From Larix kaempferi (Eukaryota; Streptophyta; Pinopsida; Pinales; Pinaceae): a DNA stretch of 64,000 bases. The position numbers and the translations under genes were made by a program. Under the pieces are notes generated by a model. The model did not search any database. It saw only the letters and a program-made list of their open reading frames with translations, and was not told the DNA's origin. This document shows, in pieces, positions 1 through 13,027 of this stretch. The first letter of the stretch is position 1; each line of letters starts with the position of its first letter. Where the stretch lies: contig BSBM01002091.1 of the NCBI GenBank assembly GCA_027924585.1, positions 62,001 to 126,000 on the forward strand. The letters run 5' to 3'.

Positions 1-297
1 TACTGCCTGATACTCTGCAGCATTGTTGATCACAAACCCTAAGCAACTTCCTCCTGAGCTGATGAGCTCACCTATTGGGGAATATAGTACCTTTGCTGCC
101 GAAGCAAGGTTACGGGTATGCCGGTTGGTGCCGTCGGCAAATCCATAGCACGTTTCCATTTGCACACGCAGACAGAACATGGTATAAGGAACATAAACAA
201 GATCTAAAGACACTCAAAAACAAAAGCGTCACAGCACACAAAAACACAAAAAACACGCCATGTACAGTATATACAATAAAGTCTAAGCGTGATGAGT
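1..297. other. no gene seen; flank beyond a truncated gypsy pol
   Basis: This stretch lies 3' of the truncated minus-strand gypsy pol fragment at 298-570. In an intact element it would hold the end of the internal region and the 3' LTR. I see no LTR terminus, polypurine tract or protein similarity here, and its short open frames look accidental. Confidence 0.4.
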
Positions 298-570
298 TTA
301 GGCATAGTATCTCTTCAGGTAAATCCCATTGTGGGATTCACCCAAATAGATTATGCCATAGTCTTCAATCTCGTAAGCTCCCTTTTCCAAAACACGTTTG
401 ACAATGTAAGGTCCATGCCACATGGATTCGAACTTTCCTGCTCCTAGTTTGTTGTGCTTCTGGTCATAAGTGAGGACCAAGTCACCCTCACTAAAGATAT
501 GAGGTTCAACGGACTTGTCGTATTGGGATTTGATGCGTTTCTTGTGCGCTTGTTGGTTCCCTTTTGTCAA
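298..570 (-). pseudogene. Ty3/gypsy pol fragment, integrase C-terminal domain
   Basis: The minus-strand frame gives about 90 codons with a basic stretch followed by GDLVL near residue 30. It then shows WHGPYIVKRVLEKGAYE and ends LGESHNGIYLKRYYA. This is the GPF/Y-type C-terminal module that ends the polyprotein of many plant Ty3/gypsy elements, where it helps integrase bind DNA. No integrase core is visible on the minus strand beyond 570, so the copy is 5' truncated at about 567. There is no chromodomain after the stop, which suggests a non-chromovirus lineage. The family call is firm; the lineage is inference. Confidence 0.75.
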
Positions 571-2889
571 TCACCTACTTACTTTACCATATTTTTCCTA
601 ATTTTCCCTATATATCCATTATCTCTATTTGTTTATTAGTATCAATCCTCACAAGCTAGCTATTCCAACTTTTGCATGACTTCTAATGTTTGAAGGATGT
701 ATTTTCAAGATGGAATTTGAATATGGAAGAATCATGTCTGGAAGTTAATAACCTATGGGTTTGACAAGTTCATAGATGTAGAGTATCCATGAAAGAACCC
801 AAGAATTAGAGGATCAAGTAGCAGACTGCATGCAAAGTGACTACCAGAAGTTGTTACTCTAGTATTTTAACCATGTTGAAAAACTATCAAATAGCTACCA
901 GACTGCTTAAGCGGTTCACTACAATAACTTCGTTAGTTTCCATGTATTGTAAAAGCGCTTGATCACTACCCAAATTCGTAAAGCACACAATGAAGAGACG
1001 ATTAAGTTTGTTTTATATGTTAGTATCCATGTTGGCAATATGGATTGTGTTCCATTTGGATTTGGGATGGTCCTCGTCCTGTTGGCATGTTTGAAAATAC
1101 ACATTGGCCAATCTTAACTAGAAATAACCAGTTTTAAACTACTCAATCTTTCTTGATGATGATCTGATCCTCCTCTAATGATTTCATGCTATAACACATG
1201 AAATCATCTCTGAATAAGAAATGGTGGTCTAGTCGCGGGTATTATCACCTTGTTAGTTCAGTAGTTCCTAAATGGATTTGTTCTATTTTTAGATATTTTA
1301 GATCAATGCGTTTCAGATATGTGCCTTGTAACCAAACATTGTATAACTTAATCCTTTTATTTCTATGAATCTATATTTTTAACTAAAAAATGCTTTAATG
1401 ATAGTTTGAGTAAGAAAATCATTTTTCCAGTTCATGCATGAGTACATTTCTTGTTCTAGTGTGCTCAGTTGGGTGGGGCTCCTATTTTGTGTCACACCTG
1501 CAGTAATAATCTGTAGATTTAATTTATGAATGTGTGATTTGTGATTTGAATTATGGTGCAAAACCATCTCTCTCATGTGTGGTGTAGGATTTTCATTCCT
1601 TTAGAATTTTGGTCTAGATGCATCTCAAGTGTGGGTTATGATTTTACAATTTTGTTTCTAGATTCATTTCAAGTGTGGGTTATGAATTTGTAAATATGTT
1701 CCAGATTCATCTCAAGTGTCGATTAATATCTCATAACTCTATTGCAGATTCATCTTAAGCTGTATCTATGATTTTATAATTATGTTGCAGATTCATCTCA
1801 TATATATATATATATATATAAGTTGTATTCATGTAGATTAATTGGTGATGTGAATTTAGTTTATAGCAAGTATAACCAATCATGTAGAAAAAATTAAAGC
1901 TTGCTTTGATTTAATCCTTTTAATAGTTTACAATCGGTGAAGTGTGGTTTGAGGTATCCCTTGGTATCCCCAGTTCTTGAGAATTCATTAACACAAGAGT
2001 TCCAAATGCGTTTCAAAAGATAATAGGGTCTAAAATTATGACCTCTCAACATCTGGTTTTATTTTCATGCACGGTGTGGTTTTATTTATCTTCTTGATCA
2101 ATATATAGGAACGCCATTATTTTCTAGTTTTTTTCATAATGCTAACAATTATTTCAGCCACCATCTTTAGATCTTGAAGATTAATTGTGTGGTATACATA
2201 AAGTCAGTCCATAGAGTTTGTAAGTAACTGATCAAGAAAGTGGCTTGTGTGTTTTATTACCCCCTACTCGATTTGGTTATAAGAGGTAACATTTTTGTCT
2301 AAACACTTTGATAGTATCAACAATCCTTATGGTTATCATTGTTACTAAAATTTAAAGTGTGATTGTTTAAGAAATATACACACAATGATATCATCCAACC
2401 TACGTAGTACCTCAATGAGTGGGTTTTCAAGTACATTTATTCATAGGATCAACTGAGGCTAGTTCTGGATATATGTTGCACAATACCTCATCAATTTACT
2501 TACCCTGGTTAACAATTAATGAGTAGAAAATCAAGAAATTGTTTTTCCCAACAAGGAGGAAATATGAGTAGATGTCATTATGAAATTCCCAAAAAAGTGG
2601 TTAAAATTTTATGATAGATATTGAGAATTTGAAATGTTAATCAAGACCCAAAAAAAATTAACTTCATTTAAAGTTTGCACTATGTCCCCCATGGCTATTC
2701 CTTCCAAAAATTCCAACAAATTTCCATTAAGAATCCAAAAGTTATCCCCAAATTCCATGCCTAAATGTCAAGATCTTGGAATCTGTTATAACAATGATGA
2801 AAAATATTTAAAATGGAATAAATGTAAAGAACATAAATGATTCCAAATTGATGTCTCACAACAAGAGTTCCCAAATGACATCACCCAGG
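571..2889. other. AT-rich intergenic sequence, no gene seen
   Basis: I read both strands and found only short accidental frames and no recognisable motif. The one structured part is the degenerate tandem repeat and TA run at 1612-1820, listed separately. From about 2630 the sequence may already belong to the decayed gag region of the gypsy pseudogene that follows, but no gag motif is legible. Confidence 0.4.
1612..1820. repeat. degenerate short tandem repeat ending in a TA microsatellite
   Basis: Four to five diverged copies of a roughly 50-60 bp unit containing AGATTCATCTCAAGTGTGGG and a following TTATGATTTTATAATT run head to tail. The last copy runs into an uninterrupted TA dinucleotide run at about 1800-1820. 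No gene is associated. Confidence 0.6.
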
Positions 2890-5800
2890 AAGATGCTCAA
2901 GACATAGAAGTGGAGTATGCTACTTGGCCCTTGGAAGTTGACCCCAATGTGTAGGTTTCTAGGGAGGATGCCCAAAATCTTTCTCCATGCCTTATTATGT
3001 TTCTGCACACCCTATACATTGATGTTGGTATGCTACATCAAGCACCATAAAGTCATTGTATTAATTGCTAGTGGCAGCACTAGCAATTTCATTCACAAGA
3101 GAGTGATTAAATTTGTTGTTATAGTAGGATCATATTCAATTTTCAAATTACGATAGAAATTAGGGGTACGATGAGATGTGATGGTACTATGAAATGCAAA
3201 AATTCAAATGGGAGACTACAATATTGAGGAATGCATGTTCGCTATTGATATCGGTGGTTGTGATGTAGCTATGGGGGAAGAATGGCTAAAGACTTTGGGA
3301 CTAGTAACCATGTATTTCAAGGAACTATATATAATATTTACTATGGAGGGACACAATAATCTATAGGGAATTACTTTAGGTTATCCAAAAATTATCTCCT
3401 CCCACTATATGGATAATTTATTCAATAATGGCCACTCTAGTATTTTTGCACAACTCAATTCCATCCAAGTCATGGAACCACCCACACGGGATAGAAATCT
3501 TGATTTGTAGTTGGTTCTCTCCAAACATCAATATTTGTTTGAAACACCCAAGATTTTAGTATTGTCCCACGAGGATAATGACCATCATATTCCATTAATT
3601 CTATGTATCCAACCTTCCAATGTATGCCCTTATAGACACCCTTTTGAACAAAAAAATGAAATGAAAATATCTTCCAAGAGTTGTTGGAGGCTGGAATCAT
3701 CCATCCTAGTACTAATCCTTATTTCTCACCAGTGGTTATCGTCTTAACAAATGAATGATATTGGTTCATGTGTCAAATTTTATATGCTCTCAATAAGTTA
3801 ATGGTCAAAGATAAATTCCCGTTCCAATCATTAATGATCTCTTGGATGAGCTTCAGGGAGCATTGTTCTTTACTAAACTAGACCTTCGATCTAACTACCA
3901 CCAAATATGGATGAAAGAAGTATAAATTCCTAAGAAAACATTCCATACCCATGAAGGTAATTAAGAGTTCTTAGTCATGCTTTTTAGCCATTGCAATGCT
4001 CCATCCACTTTTCAGATTCTCGTGAATAAAATTTTTGAACTTTCCTCCATAATATTGTGCATGTTTTCTTTAATGATATCTTCATATATAGCACCACATG
4101 AGAAGGCCACCTAAAGCATATGGATTGTGCTTTTCAATTACTTTAGGATCATCAATTATTTGTGAAGTGTTCCAAATGTGATTTTGGGGACACTAAGGTT
4201 GAATATTTGGATCGCATTGTGAGTCAGAAAGGAGTGAGGGTAGACCAAAATAAAGTGGCATCTATGCACTATTAGTCAGACCCCAGAAATCTGAATAGCT
4301 TGCATGGGTTTCTTGGATTGACTGACTACTACATAAAATTTGTGAAAAATTATGGCAAAACAATAGCTTCCTTAACACCATTTCTAAAAAGCAATGGCTT
4401 TTTCTGGAGATTCAAATATCACCACACCTTCTCTACCTTAAAATTTTGCATGTGCAATACTTAAATATTAGAAATGGCTAGTTTCACTAATAGTTTTTTC
4501 TTAGAATGTGATTCCTTGTGATGTGATCTTGTTGTAATATTGATGCAAGAAGGACGAACTTTGACCTTCACCAATAGACAATTATGTGACAGAAATTTGG
4601 GAAAATATACACATGTAATAGAGATTATGGCCATCCTTCTTGTTTTTTAGACTTGGTTCCCTTATTTAGTAGGGAGGCACTTCCATATCAAGACCGACCA
4701 TCATAGTTTAAAATATTTCCTTGAACAAAGCATGTCCTCTCAAGTGGAACATAATAGGGTTAGTAAAATGTTGGATATTATTATGAGATTATCTATAATA
4801 AGAGTAGATAAAATGTGTTGTCTTATGCACCATCTAGGAAATATAAATAAGAGGGATATCTCTTTTCCTTATCCTTACTAGTTTAAGTTTGCTCGAGGAA
4901 CCACATCAAGAATAACTAGCCATTGACAACATAGTGAAATTCATCTAATAAGTTAAGGAATATCCAAATCCTCCTATAGGGTATACATTGAACCAACATA
5001 CATTGTTCTATAAGGATTGCATTTTATAGCACCAAATTCCACCTTTAAGCAAAGAATCTTAGAGTAATTACATTCATCACCAACAACAAGATAGTATGGC
5101 TTTCATAAAACCTATGAAAGGATTAAGTGATCATTCTTTTGGGAAGGCATGAACATTTACATCCATAATTTTTTTTTAGCATGTGATACTTTCCAATGAC
5201 AAAAAGGATAAATGGTGAATTATCTAGAGGCCTTGTAGCCACTTCCAATTCCAACACATATCTAGACTGGTTTCACCATGGATTTTATTGTGAGGCTTTT
5301 GGGATATGGTAATAAATTAGTATGCATGTTGGTTGTATATTGTCTTCACAAATATGTCCATTTTATGCATTGTTGATTCCTTTTACACCATTAGTTGCTT
5401 CTCAAGTCTTCATGGATTATATTTTTAAACTACATGGCATGTCCACTTCCATTCTATTTGATCAAGACACTACCTTCATCAAAAAAAAATTAGCACAACC
5501 TATCACCCAAAAAATAATGGCCAAATTGAAATGGTAAATACATGTTTGGAAACTTACTTGCGATGCTTTGTTTAAGAATATCCACATATTTGGACACAAT
5601 GGATTCCTCTTGCAGAATGGTTGTATAATACCAATTTTCATGGAATTACCGAATGACAAAACAAAAAACCCTTGACTATGGTTTCATGTTTACCAAGAAA
5701 TTCCAGGGTCTAGAAAGTGGATAACGCATTTCACCCTAGAGAATATATTCTCCACACACTTAAGGACAATTTGGCTATGTATAAAAATAGAATGAAACAA

Positions 5801-6060
5801 TAGGCAGGTTCTCATCACTCTAAGAACTAATTTGTAGAAGGGAATGGTGTGTTTATTTGAATTTAACCTTATAAAATCATCCCTAAAAAATAACCCCCAC
5901 CAAAAACTAGCTATGAATTTCTATGGGCCTCACGAGATCATCCAATGCATTAGACAAGTGGACTACAAGATCTCTCTACCCTATCACTTCAAGTTCACTC
6001 GGTATTTCATCTATCATTCCTTAAAAAGGTGGCGGGATCAAATTGTATACTGACATTTTT
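2890..6060 (+). pseudogene. decayed Ty3/gypsy pol (protease, RT, RNase H, integrase)
   Basis: Fragments appear in the correct order on the plus strand in all three frames, with many stops. Near 3030-3110 is a protease segment, VIVLIASGSTSNFIHKR, with Ala where the family has catalytic Asp. A GGCDVAMGEEWLKTLG motif is near 3245-3300. The RT entry ELLEAGIIHPSTNPYFSPVV is near 3680-3745, and [18 protein letters not shown] near 3850-3910. RNase H is seen as KTDHHSLKYFLEQ near 4690-4730. Integrase core remnants lie near 5330-5800, and a C-terminal HEIIQCIRQVDYKI segment near 5930-5990. The copy is ancient and non-functional. I could not find its LTRs; purine-rich sequence near 6255-6270 might mark the start of a lost 3' LTR. 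Confidence 0.85.
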
Positions 6061-9000
6061 TTTACTATAACTTGATGAGGAGGGTTCCATTTGGCTATGT
6101 CCAGAAACAATATTGGGAATAGGTGGAGACCAATTGCACAAGTGTACGATCAAAGAAATGTTGATATAAGGGAAAGATATCCCACCTGAATATGCCACTT
6201 GAGAATCTAAAGGGATTTCGCAACAATTTCCTCATACTTATCATTGATGACAACAATAATTTGGAAGAGGAAGGGCATGCTAGGTTCCCACTCTAAATCC
6301 CTGCGTTACTAGTTAGTCATGTTATGTATTAAGACATAACCTTTAAATAAGGAATAACAATTGGTAAGAGAATATTAATGTAAAGTTGTCTATTTATTAA
6401 TTAACACCCACTAGTTAGTTGGTTCTCATAATTTATTGACCAAGCCAAGTAGTTATTATTTTGGGATATTGGTGTTGGTGTAATTTATGTCTATTAAATA
6501 TTCAACCAATATTTAATTTATTGACCGGGGTTTGTACACTTAGATTTGTCACAAAATATATGCTAAGGTAGAAAGGAAACTAAGATGTGTACTGTGCAGA
6601 TCCTAGAGATGTTTTCTTTCAAAATGAAAAAAACCGAGTCACATAAAAGTATTATCCTATGATCTACTAAATGGATTCAAAATTAACCTAATAACTTGAA
6701 AGAATTATGATGCAATTTAAAAATGTAAAACCTAACTATAAAACTAACTCTATACTAATTCTAAGAGCAAAAATTGAGATTTGCAAAAGTGAAAGGAGAT
6801 TACTATTCTAGGAAACAATGCTTGATTGAAAACAATGTATACTATGGAAGCAGAATTATAATTAATCATTCAAACTCTAAATAACTTCTAACTTATCCTA
6901 GGAATTGAAAATCTTATTCTACTATGCGATATCAAAATTCTAACTAAGAAACAAATTGCAACTAACTATTAAAAAGTAGGAAACTATACTACTTTGAAAG
7001 AGACAACTAATTAATTAACCTAAGAATCCAACCCAACAGTTAAACGACAAATGAAATACTACTTAACAATTCAATTCTACTGAAATGCACACACTCTGAG
7101 TTATTTATCTCTAATGACTATTTCAGAATTGAAACATGCAATTCCTATCAAATTCATGAAATGCCTATAAAACTCATGCAATGCCTATCAACTTCTAATT
7201 TTACCCTATCGAGACTTCAAGCTAAAAACATCAAATACAAAAGGAAACCTAAACTTAGGGAAAACCTATAACTAAGCATAAAACAATAACTCGAATGGTT
7301 GGAAATAAATACTATTTGTAAGCAAAACAAAAAACAAAGTATTGTTATTCTACTTCTACAGTAAACCAAACCATAAACTAAGCTATTTTAATCAACCATG
7401 GAAAGATGATGCAACTGATCTATGACTGAGAAGAAAATCTATGCTGAACTAAGTTATGTGTGTTTTTACAATCAAACCATACAACAATTTGAAACTACTG
7501 CATCTTAATGCGATTATTCTAGCTTCAGATTTAATTACAAAGCTATTTCTAGTTTCTTACACCTACAGAAATGAAATAAACCAAACTAAAAATGGAACTA
7601 GCAAGATCTAAAATAATAACATGCTATGTAATCAGAGATGAAATACTAATTGTAAGTTCAAGTTCAAAATGTGAATGAAATGCTGAATCTTCTTGTAGCT
7701 ACAGAAATGAAATGAACTAAAATTTAAATAAACTTAATAAAATTTATAATAACATTGTGCAACTTAAAAATAAAATGAATGCTAATTGCAAATTCAAATG
7801 ATAATCAACTACAGATTGTAAATGAAACACTAAATCTGAAAGTTCAAACCTTAGATAGTTACAAAATGCAAACTAGGAATATTAAAGGTCGAAGGACAGT
7901 CCGAATGCCTGGTGCGTACGACAGGCCGAACGACAAAAAAACACAAATTATGAATAGGGGAAAGCTAACTGGATTTTATACATACTGAGTTGATACATAC
8001 AGGAAAAACCACTTGAAGCTATGGACAGTCATAGTACTTGAAGATTAAATTACTTAGTTGTACAAGAATAAAGAAAACAAAACATATGCACAAGTAAATC
8101 CGTTGTTGCTGAGGGACCCTTCTCAAGAACAGTGGATGATCTACGCTACACAGTCACCAACCATGAAAGAGAAATTGAACCATAAATAGAGTAGTTACAT
8201 ATTATCAATTCAAAATTTATACATCATAATGTCTCCTCAAGACCTCTGAGGTCGAATTTATACATGAAAAAGCCAGTGGGGAAGGATAAAATAGAATCCC
8301 CAAGTTCCTAAGTTGTTAAAACTATTTTCTAAATCTAGAAAATGGCCAACCACATTTTCTCGTCAAGTTTGTTTCAAAGAATCATGAAATGCTCCCAAAA
8401 GGATTTAAATTTTCACAAAATTCTTAAAGGGGACCTAAATATGCCTATTCTCCACAAAACCCATGTGCCGGAATTTAGAATTTCGCCTCCATTTGCCCGT
8501 AAATCAAGCCCGAAATTTGTTGTTTGTTAAAAACACATTTTTGACAGAATTGATGCTAGGTTGTTGGCCATATTGATTGCTAGGTGCTTGGGAAAATTAT
8601 GAACCGAATCTTTACAGGCAGAATCTCATGAACCATGTGTGCCAGGTGGGCAGCAAAACGCACGTCTTTGTGTTTGCCATGAATGCTCCCAGGTAGGAAA
8701 ACGAATGATTTCATAGGTACGAATGATGGGTTGAATGGATGTCCGAATGCGAATGCGAGTCCGAATGAGCATCCGTATGAGAAGCACAACCTGTATAAGC
8801 AAAACTATATTCCTAATGGTTTTAAAAGTGTTAAATTGATATGAATGTACCATATGAGATGATAATCATTGGAAAAATATGGGAGAATTAAACGTAATTC
8901 AAAAATAGGCACCTGAGTCAATATCAATGTCTGAATCATGAGCAGTATGAGCTTGATACATCAAAAGTGACAAAAATAGTACTAGCATACCATGATTATA

Positions 9001-9329
9001 GATCCAAAATGATGACAAAATTGGGCATCAATAATTGATAGCTTATTTAAAGAGATGAGAGGCTTATATTTAGTTTTTTGTAAAGAATTATTGTATCAAA
9101 TCTTTTCTCTAATGAAAGGTCATCCAATATTAAGAGACACATGAAAATTGCTTCCTAAATTTATTATCATAATACAATATATATTTTTGAATCATTTATC
9201 ATGTCCATTTCCTTTGATCAGTTATTCTACAGTGTAATCTTACGTTTCATGCATTGTTCATCTTTATATATATTGTTGGGTCTCTAATTTGTAGCGTTAA
9301 GACCACCACACTTTTGATCCACACTCAAT
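6061..9329. other. AT-rich non-coding sequence, possibly part of a decayed element
   Basis: No protein-coding similarity is visible. The part at 6580-7850 repeatedly uses the phrase CAGAAATGAAATGAACTAAA and related A-rich words, as in decayed repeats. At 8695-8785 the hexamer CGAATG recurs about eight times, including CCGAATGCGAATGCGAGTCC. It is unclear whether 6300-8500 is a remnant LTR of the upstream gypsy pseudogene. Confidence 0.35.
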
Positions 9330-11395
9330 GGTCACCATGATACCAAGATTCATCATTAGTATGTAAAACCTCTTGTAGGCACCCATATTCAACTAAGATG
9401 TCAAAGATCACTTTTAGAGGGCATATATGCTGCTTTGAGGCCATTTTCATCGACCAAATCCCTAAAATATTTGTATTGTAATTGGGTCCTTTTATTTCCT
9501 CCTCTTACCATGGTTAAGACCTGATACCCATCCTTGGTTCACAAAACGTCCTAATGGAACCCATATCATAATATAAGGTAAAAATTCCCCTATAAAGGGA
9601 ATTTATATTTGTTTAAGCACTTGTTAATGGATCTTAAGCCTTACAAGATTCATTTTGATCTTAGGACAATTTATTTTATCCAAAGAACATAGTCAATCTA
9701 TGAAGATCAATCAATTATGTCTACAACCTTATAAAAATGCCCATGTCTCATTTCAATGTAAAATATTCCATATGAAAGTTTTGTTTGGTGTATCAAGGTG
9801 CCATCAATGGATTATGACGCCTAGAAAATTAATTTATATACCATGGCCCTTTTTTTTCTTCATTAACCATGGTTAAGGCCCCAAGAACCATGCACGGTAC
9901 AAAAAATATCTTAATTATACCCGTATCCTACTAAGAGGCCAAATATCAAAGTTTATATGGTGCTTTCAATTCTGGTTTTGGGACCAAGGCCATAGAAGCT
10001 TCATTTTGGGGAAATGGCACAAGGGCCAACACTTGTGTGCAAAACCTCATTATGTTATCTATATCCTACCCAAGCACAAAGGTACATTCTAGAGGGTGTT
10101 ATGTTGGTTTAAGGAATATTTTATGTCCCATAGGACTTATAATATTCATTTATTGATTAAATACCTTATTTTCCTCCACCAATCATGATGAAAACCTCGA
10201 GACCCATCCTTGCTACAAAAAAATCCTAATGGTGCCTCTATCCCATTCTGATGGAAATGATCGCTTTAGAGGGTATCTATTGTCGTTCAAGGACTTAATA
10301 ATTTCCCTTTAGCCCAAGAATATTTACTTAGTGTCTAATTTACTATATTTCTCCTACAACCATGGTTAAAGCCTTAATTCCCATCCATCATGCATAAATG
10401 TCATAATCATACCCACACCTCTCTTGAAGCACAATAATCCCCTATAGAGGGAATGATATGTGGTTTATGGCATTGTTTATGGCACTTGATACCTAATATA
10501 TTCATTTAGGGGAAACGAAACTTTATTTCCTCCCTTGACCATGGTTAATACCTTAAGACCAATCCCTATAATGTGAGGCATTACAATGGTATCCATATTC
10601 CACTTAGGTCAAAAATCACCTCTAAAGAACTTGTGTTGTGGTGTGAGGTCATATTGATGGCCAATGAGACCTACATATCATTGTATGTCATAAGGTCCTT
10701 ATATTCCACCCTTGAATATGGTAAAGGCTTAAACAATCATCCCTACTACATAAAAAAAATCATGTTCACATCCATATGCTATTTGTATGTCAAATATCCA
10801 CTTTAAATGATTTTTTTGTTCAAGGCCTTGATCCTGGCACATTTGCTCAACAATAATAATTGAGGGATTAATTTCCTCAATTTCTGCCATAATCATGGAC
10901 CAAAGCCTATACATAGTTCAAAAAACCTCATATCGAAATCAATATTAAACTCTAAGGACAATGATCTCCTATATAGGGAATCTTTTTATGGTTTGCGGCC
11001 TTATTAGTGGCCCTTGGTACCTATAAGATTCATCTAGGAAATAAGGGATTTATTTTCTTCCAACACATATTGTCAAAATTTTGAGACCCATTACTAATAT
11101 CCAAGGCAATATAGGAGCAACCATATTCCACTTGGTGGATGAGTATCACCTTTAGAGGGCTTCTGGCATGGTTTGAGACCTTTTCCATGAGAAATGTGCT
11201 TTAAAGATTCATTTAAAGCTTAATTCCCATGTTTTCATCTCCTTGTAATGGCCAAGTCTTTAAAATTCATCCCTTGTCAAAAGCCTTATAATATCACCGA
11301 TATTACGATTGAAGGATGGATATCCCTTTTAGAGGGACTCTGTGGTGGTTTGAGACCGTATCGATAATGACCTGGATATTCATTTTATATTAGTT
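9330..11395. repeat. old satellite-like tandem array, period about 177 bp
   Basis: About eleven diverged monomers follow one another. Each carries, in order, a CCATGGTTAAGGCC-like box, a GAGACCCATCC-like box, CCTAATGGTACCC, a TAGAGGG box, GGTTTGAGGCC and AAGATTCATTT. CCATGG-like anchors fall near 9508, 9867, 10183, 10360, 10539, 10716, 10893, 11066 and 11246. The spacing is therefore about 177-180 bp, with one shortened monomer between 9867 and 10183. Copies differ strongly, so the array is old and no longer homogenised. The period is in the nucleosome-sized range typical of plant satellites. No coding potential is seen. Confidence 0.8.
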
Positions 11396-11829
11396 TGGAA
11401 ATAAGCAGTTGACTATGATTATATGTAGAAACATAAAATGGCCACATCATACTCATGAGTAGATCTTCAAGACCTTTCCAAATATCTAAAGAGCTATAAA
11501 AATGGATGTTGGAGTTGAAAGTTGAAAAAATTACTAAAATATTTTTTATTTTTTCAATGATAACAAAAAAGAGAGTTTATATTAAAAAATATGAGAAAAA
11601 AAAAGGCAAAAATTACAAACAGCAATCACCCTGATGAAGATGGGAGCAAGAGTAAAATGCTTGGTGTTTGTAAATCTCCTTCCTTAAGCATTGCATTCAA
11701 CATTTTTCTAGCTATTGTAAAACTTCTATCACTATTTAGGAAAGTATATTGTCTTAGTAAGATGACACATAAGTAATACATAACATAAATAAAATATATA
11801 GAACAAGTATGGATCCATCAAAGGTAAAC
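11396..11829. other. no gene seen between satellite array and pseudogene
   Basis: AT-rich sequence with A and T runs. A short plus-strand open frame at 11591-11776 has no recognisable features. The last part may include the 3' end of the minus-strand pseudogene that follows. Confidence 0.35.
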
Positions 11830-12919
11830 AACAACCATCTTGCTTAGAGGAACCCAGGTCAATGAGTTCTTTTATGGGATGATAAACTAAATCCTCCTCT
11901 AAATCCCTCCAAGTTGCAGTGGAGCAATCCTAACAATGGTTTTCTTGAACTAAATTGAGCAATTTGCTTACATCTTCCAGCAACTTGCCTATATTACCAC
12001 ATTGCACTTTGACATTGCCCTCCACTTCATCCATTCTAGTATTCAAAAGAGAAATATGATATGAAATTTTATCCATGGAATCCACCATTCCATTCAAACA
12101 TGACTGCAAAACCCTCAGCATATCCTTAACATCCTTGAGTTTAGAACAAACCACAAAGAATTCTACTTTCTAGGATGGAATTATTATCCCGAGGGGAGCC
12201 TATGCCATCCACAATCCAACCAAAAAAGGGCACATTGCCCTGAAATCTCTATCAAATGAAGAAAAACCCTTTGCTATCGCATCAAAGATGAAACTCAAAG
12301 AAAGTTGCAGACTAGAAGGATACCTTTCTCTTGGAGGAAAGCAAGGTACCTTCGAAACACAAAGAAAATTTGAACATGAAACACTTCCCTCAACTAGTAC
12401 TTGTATTTTCAGTGTCGAGAAATCGTGAAGCAAAAATTAGAGGATGAGCTCAAGAACTAAAGTTGTCCTAGGGTTGAGACTGATTATTGATATCACACTA
12501 GAAGAGCCAATAGATATGCCTGAGAGGAAGGTAGAATCAGATAAAGGTGCAATGTGAAGTATTGCATGGATGTCACTACATGAATATATCCCAACATGTT
12601 CTAGAGGTGAAGTTAATACCACCTTAATAGAAAATGTGAAAGCATAGAAGAGAGATTATAGGTAAGGTACTCCACATGGGGGAGGATTAAAATATGACTG
12701 ATAGCTTGTTATTTCGTCAAGGACCAAGTGCCCAGCCATTATGATGCATGAAACTTCATAATTAAATGCAATGAAATGACACATTTGATAGGCTATTACA
12801 CTATGATATCCATCATTGAAAGGGATGCACATCCTTTTGAATAGACACCCACTACATGGAAAACACCTTCTAGTGGAGCTTTTTGTGGATTTTCCTTTGA
12901 AAAATGACCAATTATCCAT
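11830..12919 (-). pseudogene. unidentified minus-strand pseudogene in one frame
   Basis: One minus-strand frame stays legible from 12919 to about 11830, some 360 codons, with only about five stops (near 12656, 12437, 12200, 12165 and 11930). In sequence this AT-rich far more would be expected by chance. The C-terminal part, VCSKLKDVKDMLRVLQ onward to LEDVSKLLNLVQ, has heptad-like leucines and could form a coiled coil. A conserved-looking TWRDLEEDLVYHPIKEL segment follows. I do not recognise the family. It could be a decayed host gene or the gag-like gene of an element. The insertion point of the gypsy element at 12997 lies just upstream of its 5' side. Confidence 0.35.
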
Positions 12920-12991
12920 TTATGGTGGAGATCTCTAGAAGAGGCACGCGAGTGGAGGTTTTAGCAGATGTTTCTAAATAATGCTTGTATA

Positions 12992-12996
12992 TATCA
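12992..12996. repeat. target-site duplication TATCA, left copy
   Basis: The five bases TATCA immediately left of the LTR at 12997 are repeated exactly at 26419-26423, immediately right of the other LTR. This is the 5-bp duplication expected from integrase and fixes both element ends. Confidence 0.93.
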
Positions 12997-12999
12997 TGT

Positions 13000-13027
13000 A
13001 GTGCTCTGGTTTTTACAGCAGAGCACT
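13000..13027 (-). other. perfect 9-bp hairpin at the U5 terminus of the LTR
   Basis: AGTGCTCTG at 13000-13008 and CAGAGCACT at 13019-13027 are exact inverted repeats around a 10-nt loop. In element orientation the stem ends 3 nt before the LTR 3' end. In the 5' LTR the same hairpin is at 23685-23712, directly before the primer site. A role in integrase end recognition or reverse-transcription initiation is possible but is inference. Confidence 0.75.

Noticed and set aside
8690-8790. CGAATG hexamer cluster as a telomere-like or regulatory array
   Set aside because: Copies are irregularly spaced and the unit does not match plant telomere repeat TTTAGGG; probably simple-sequence noise.
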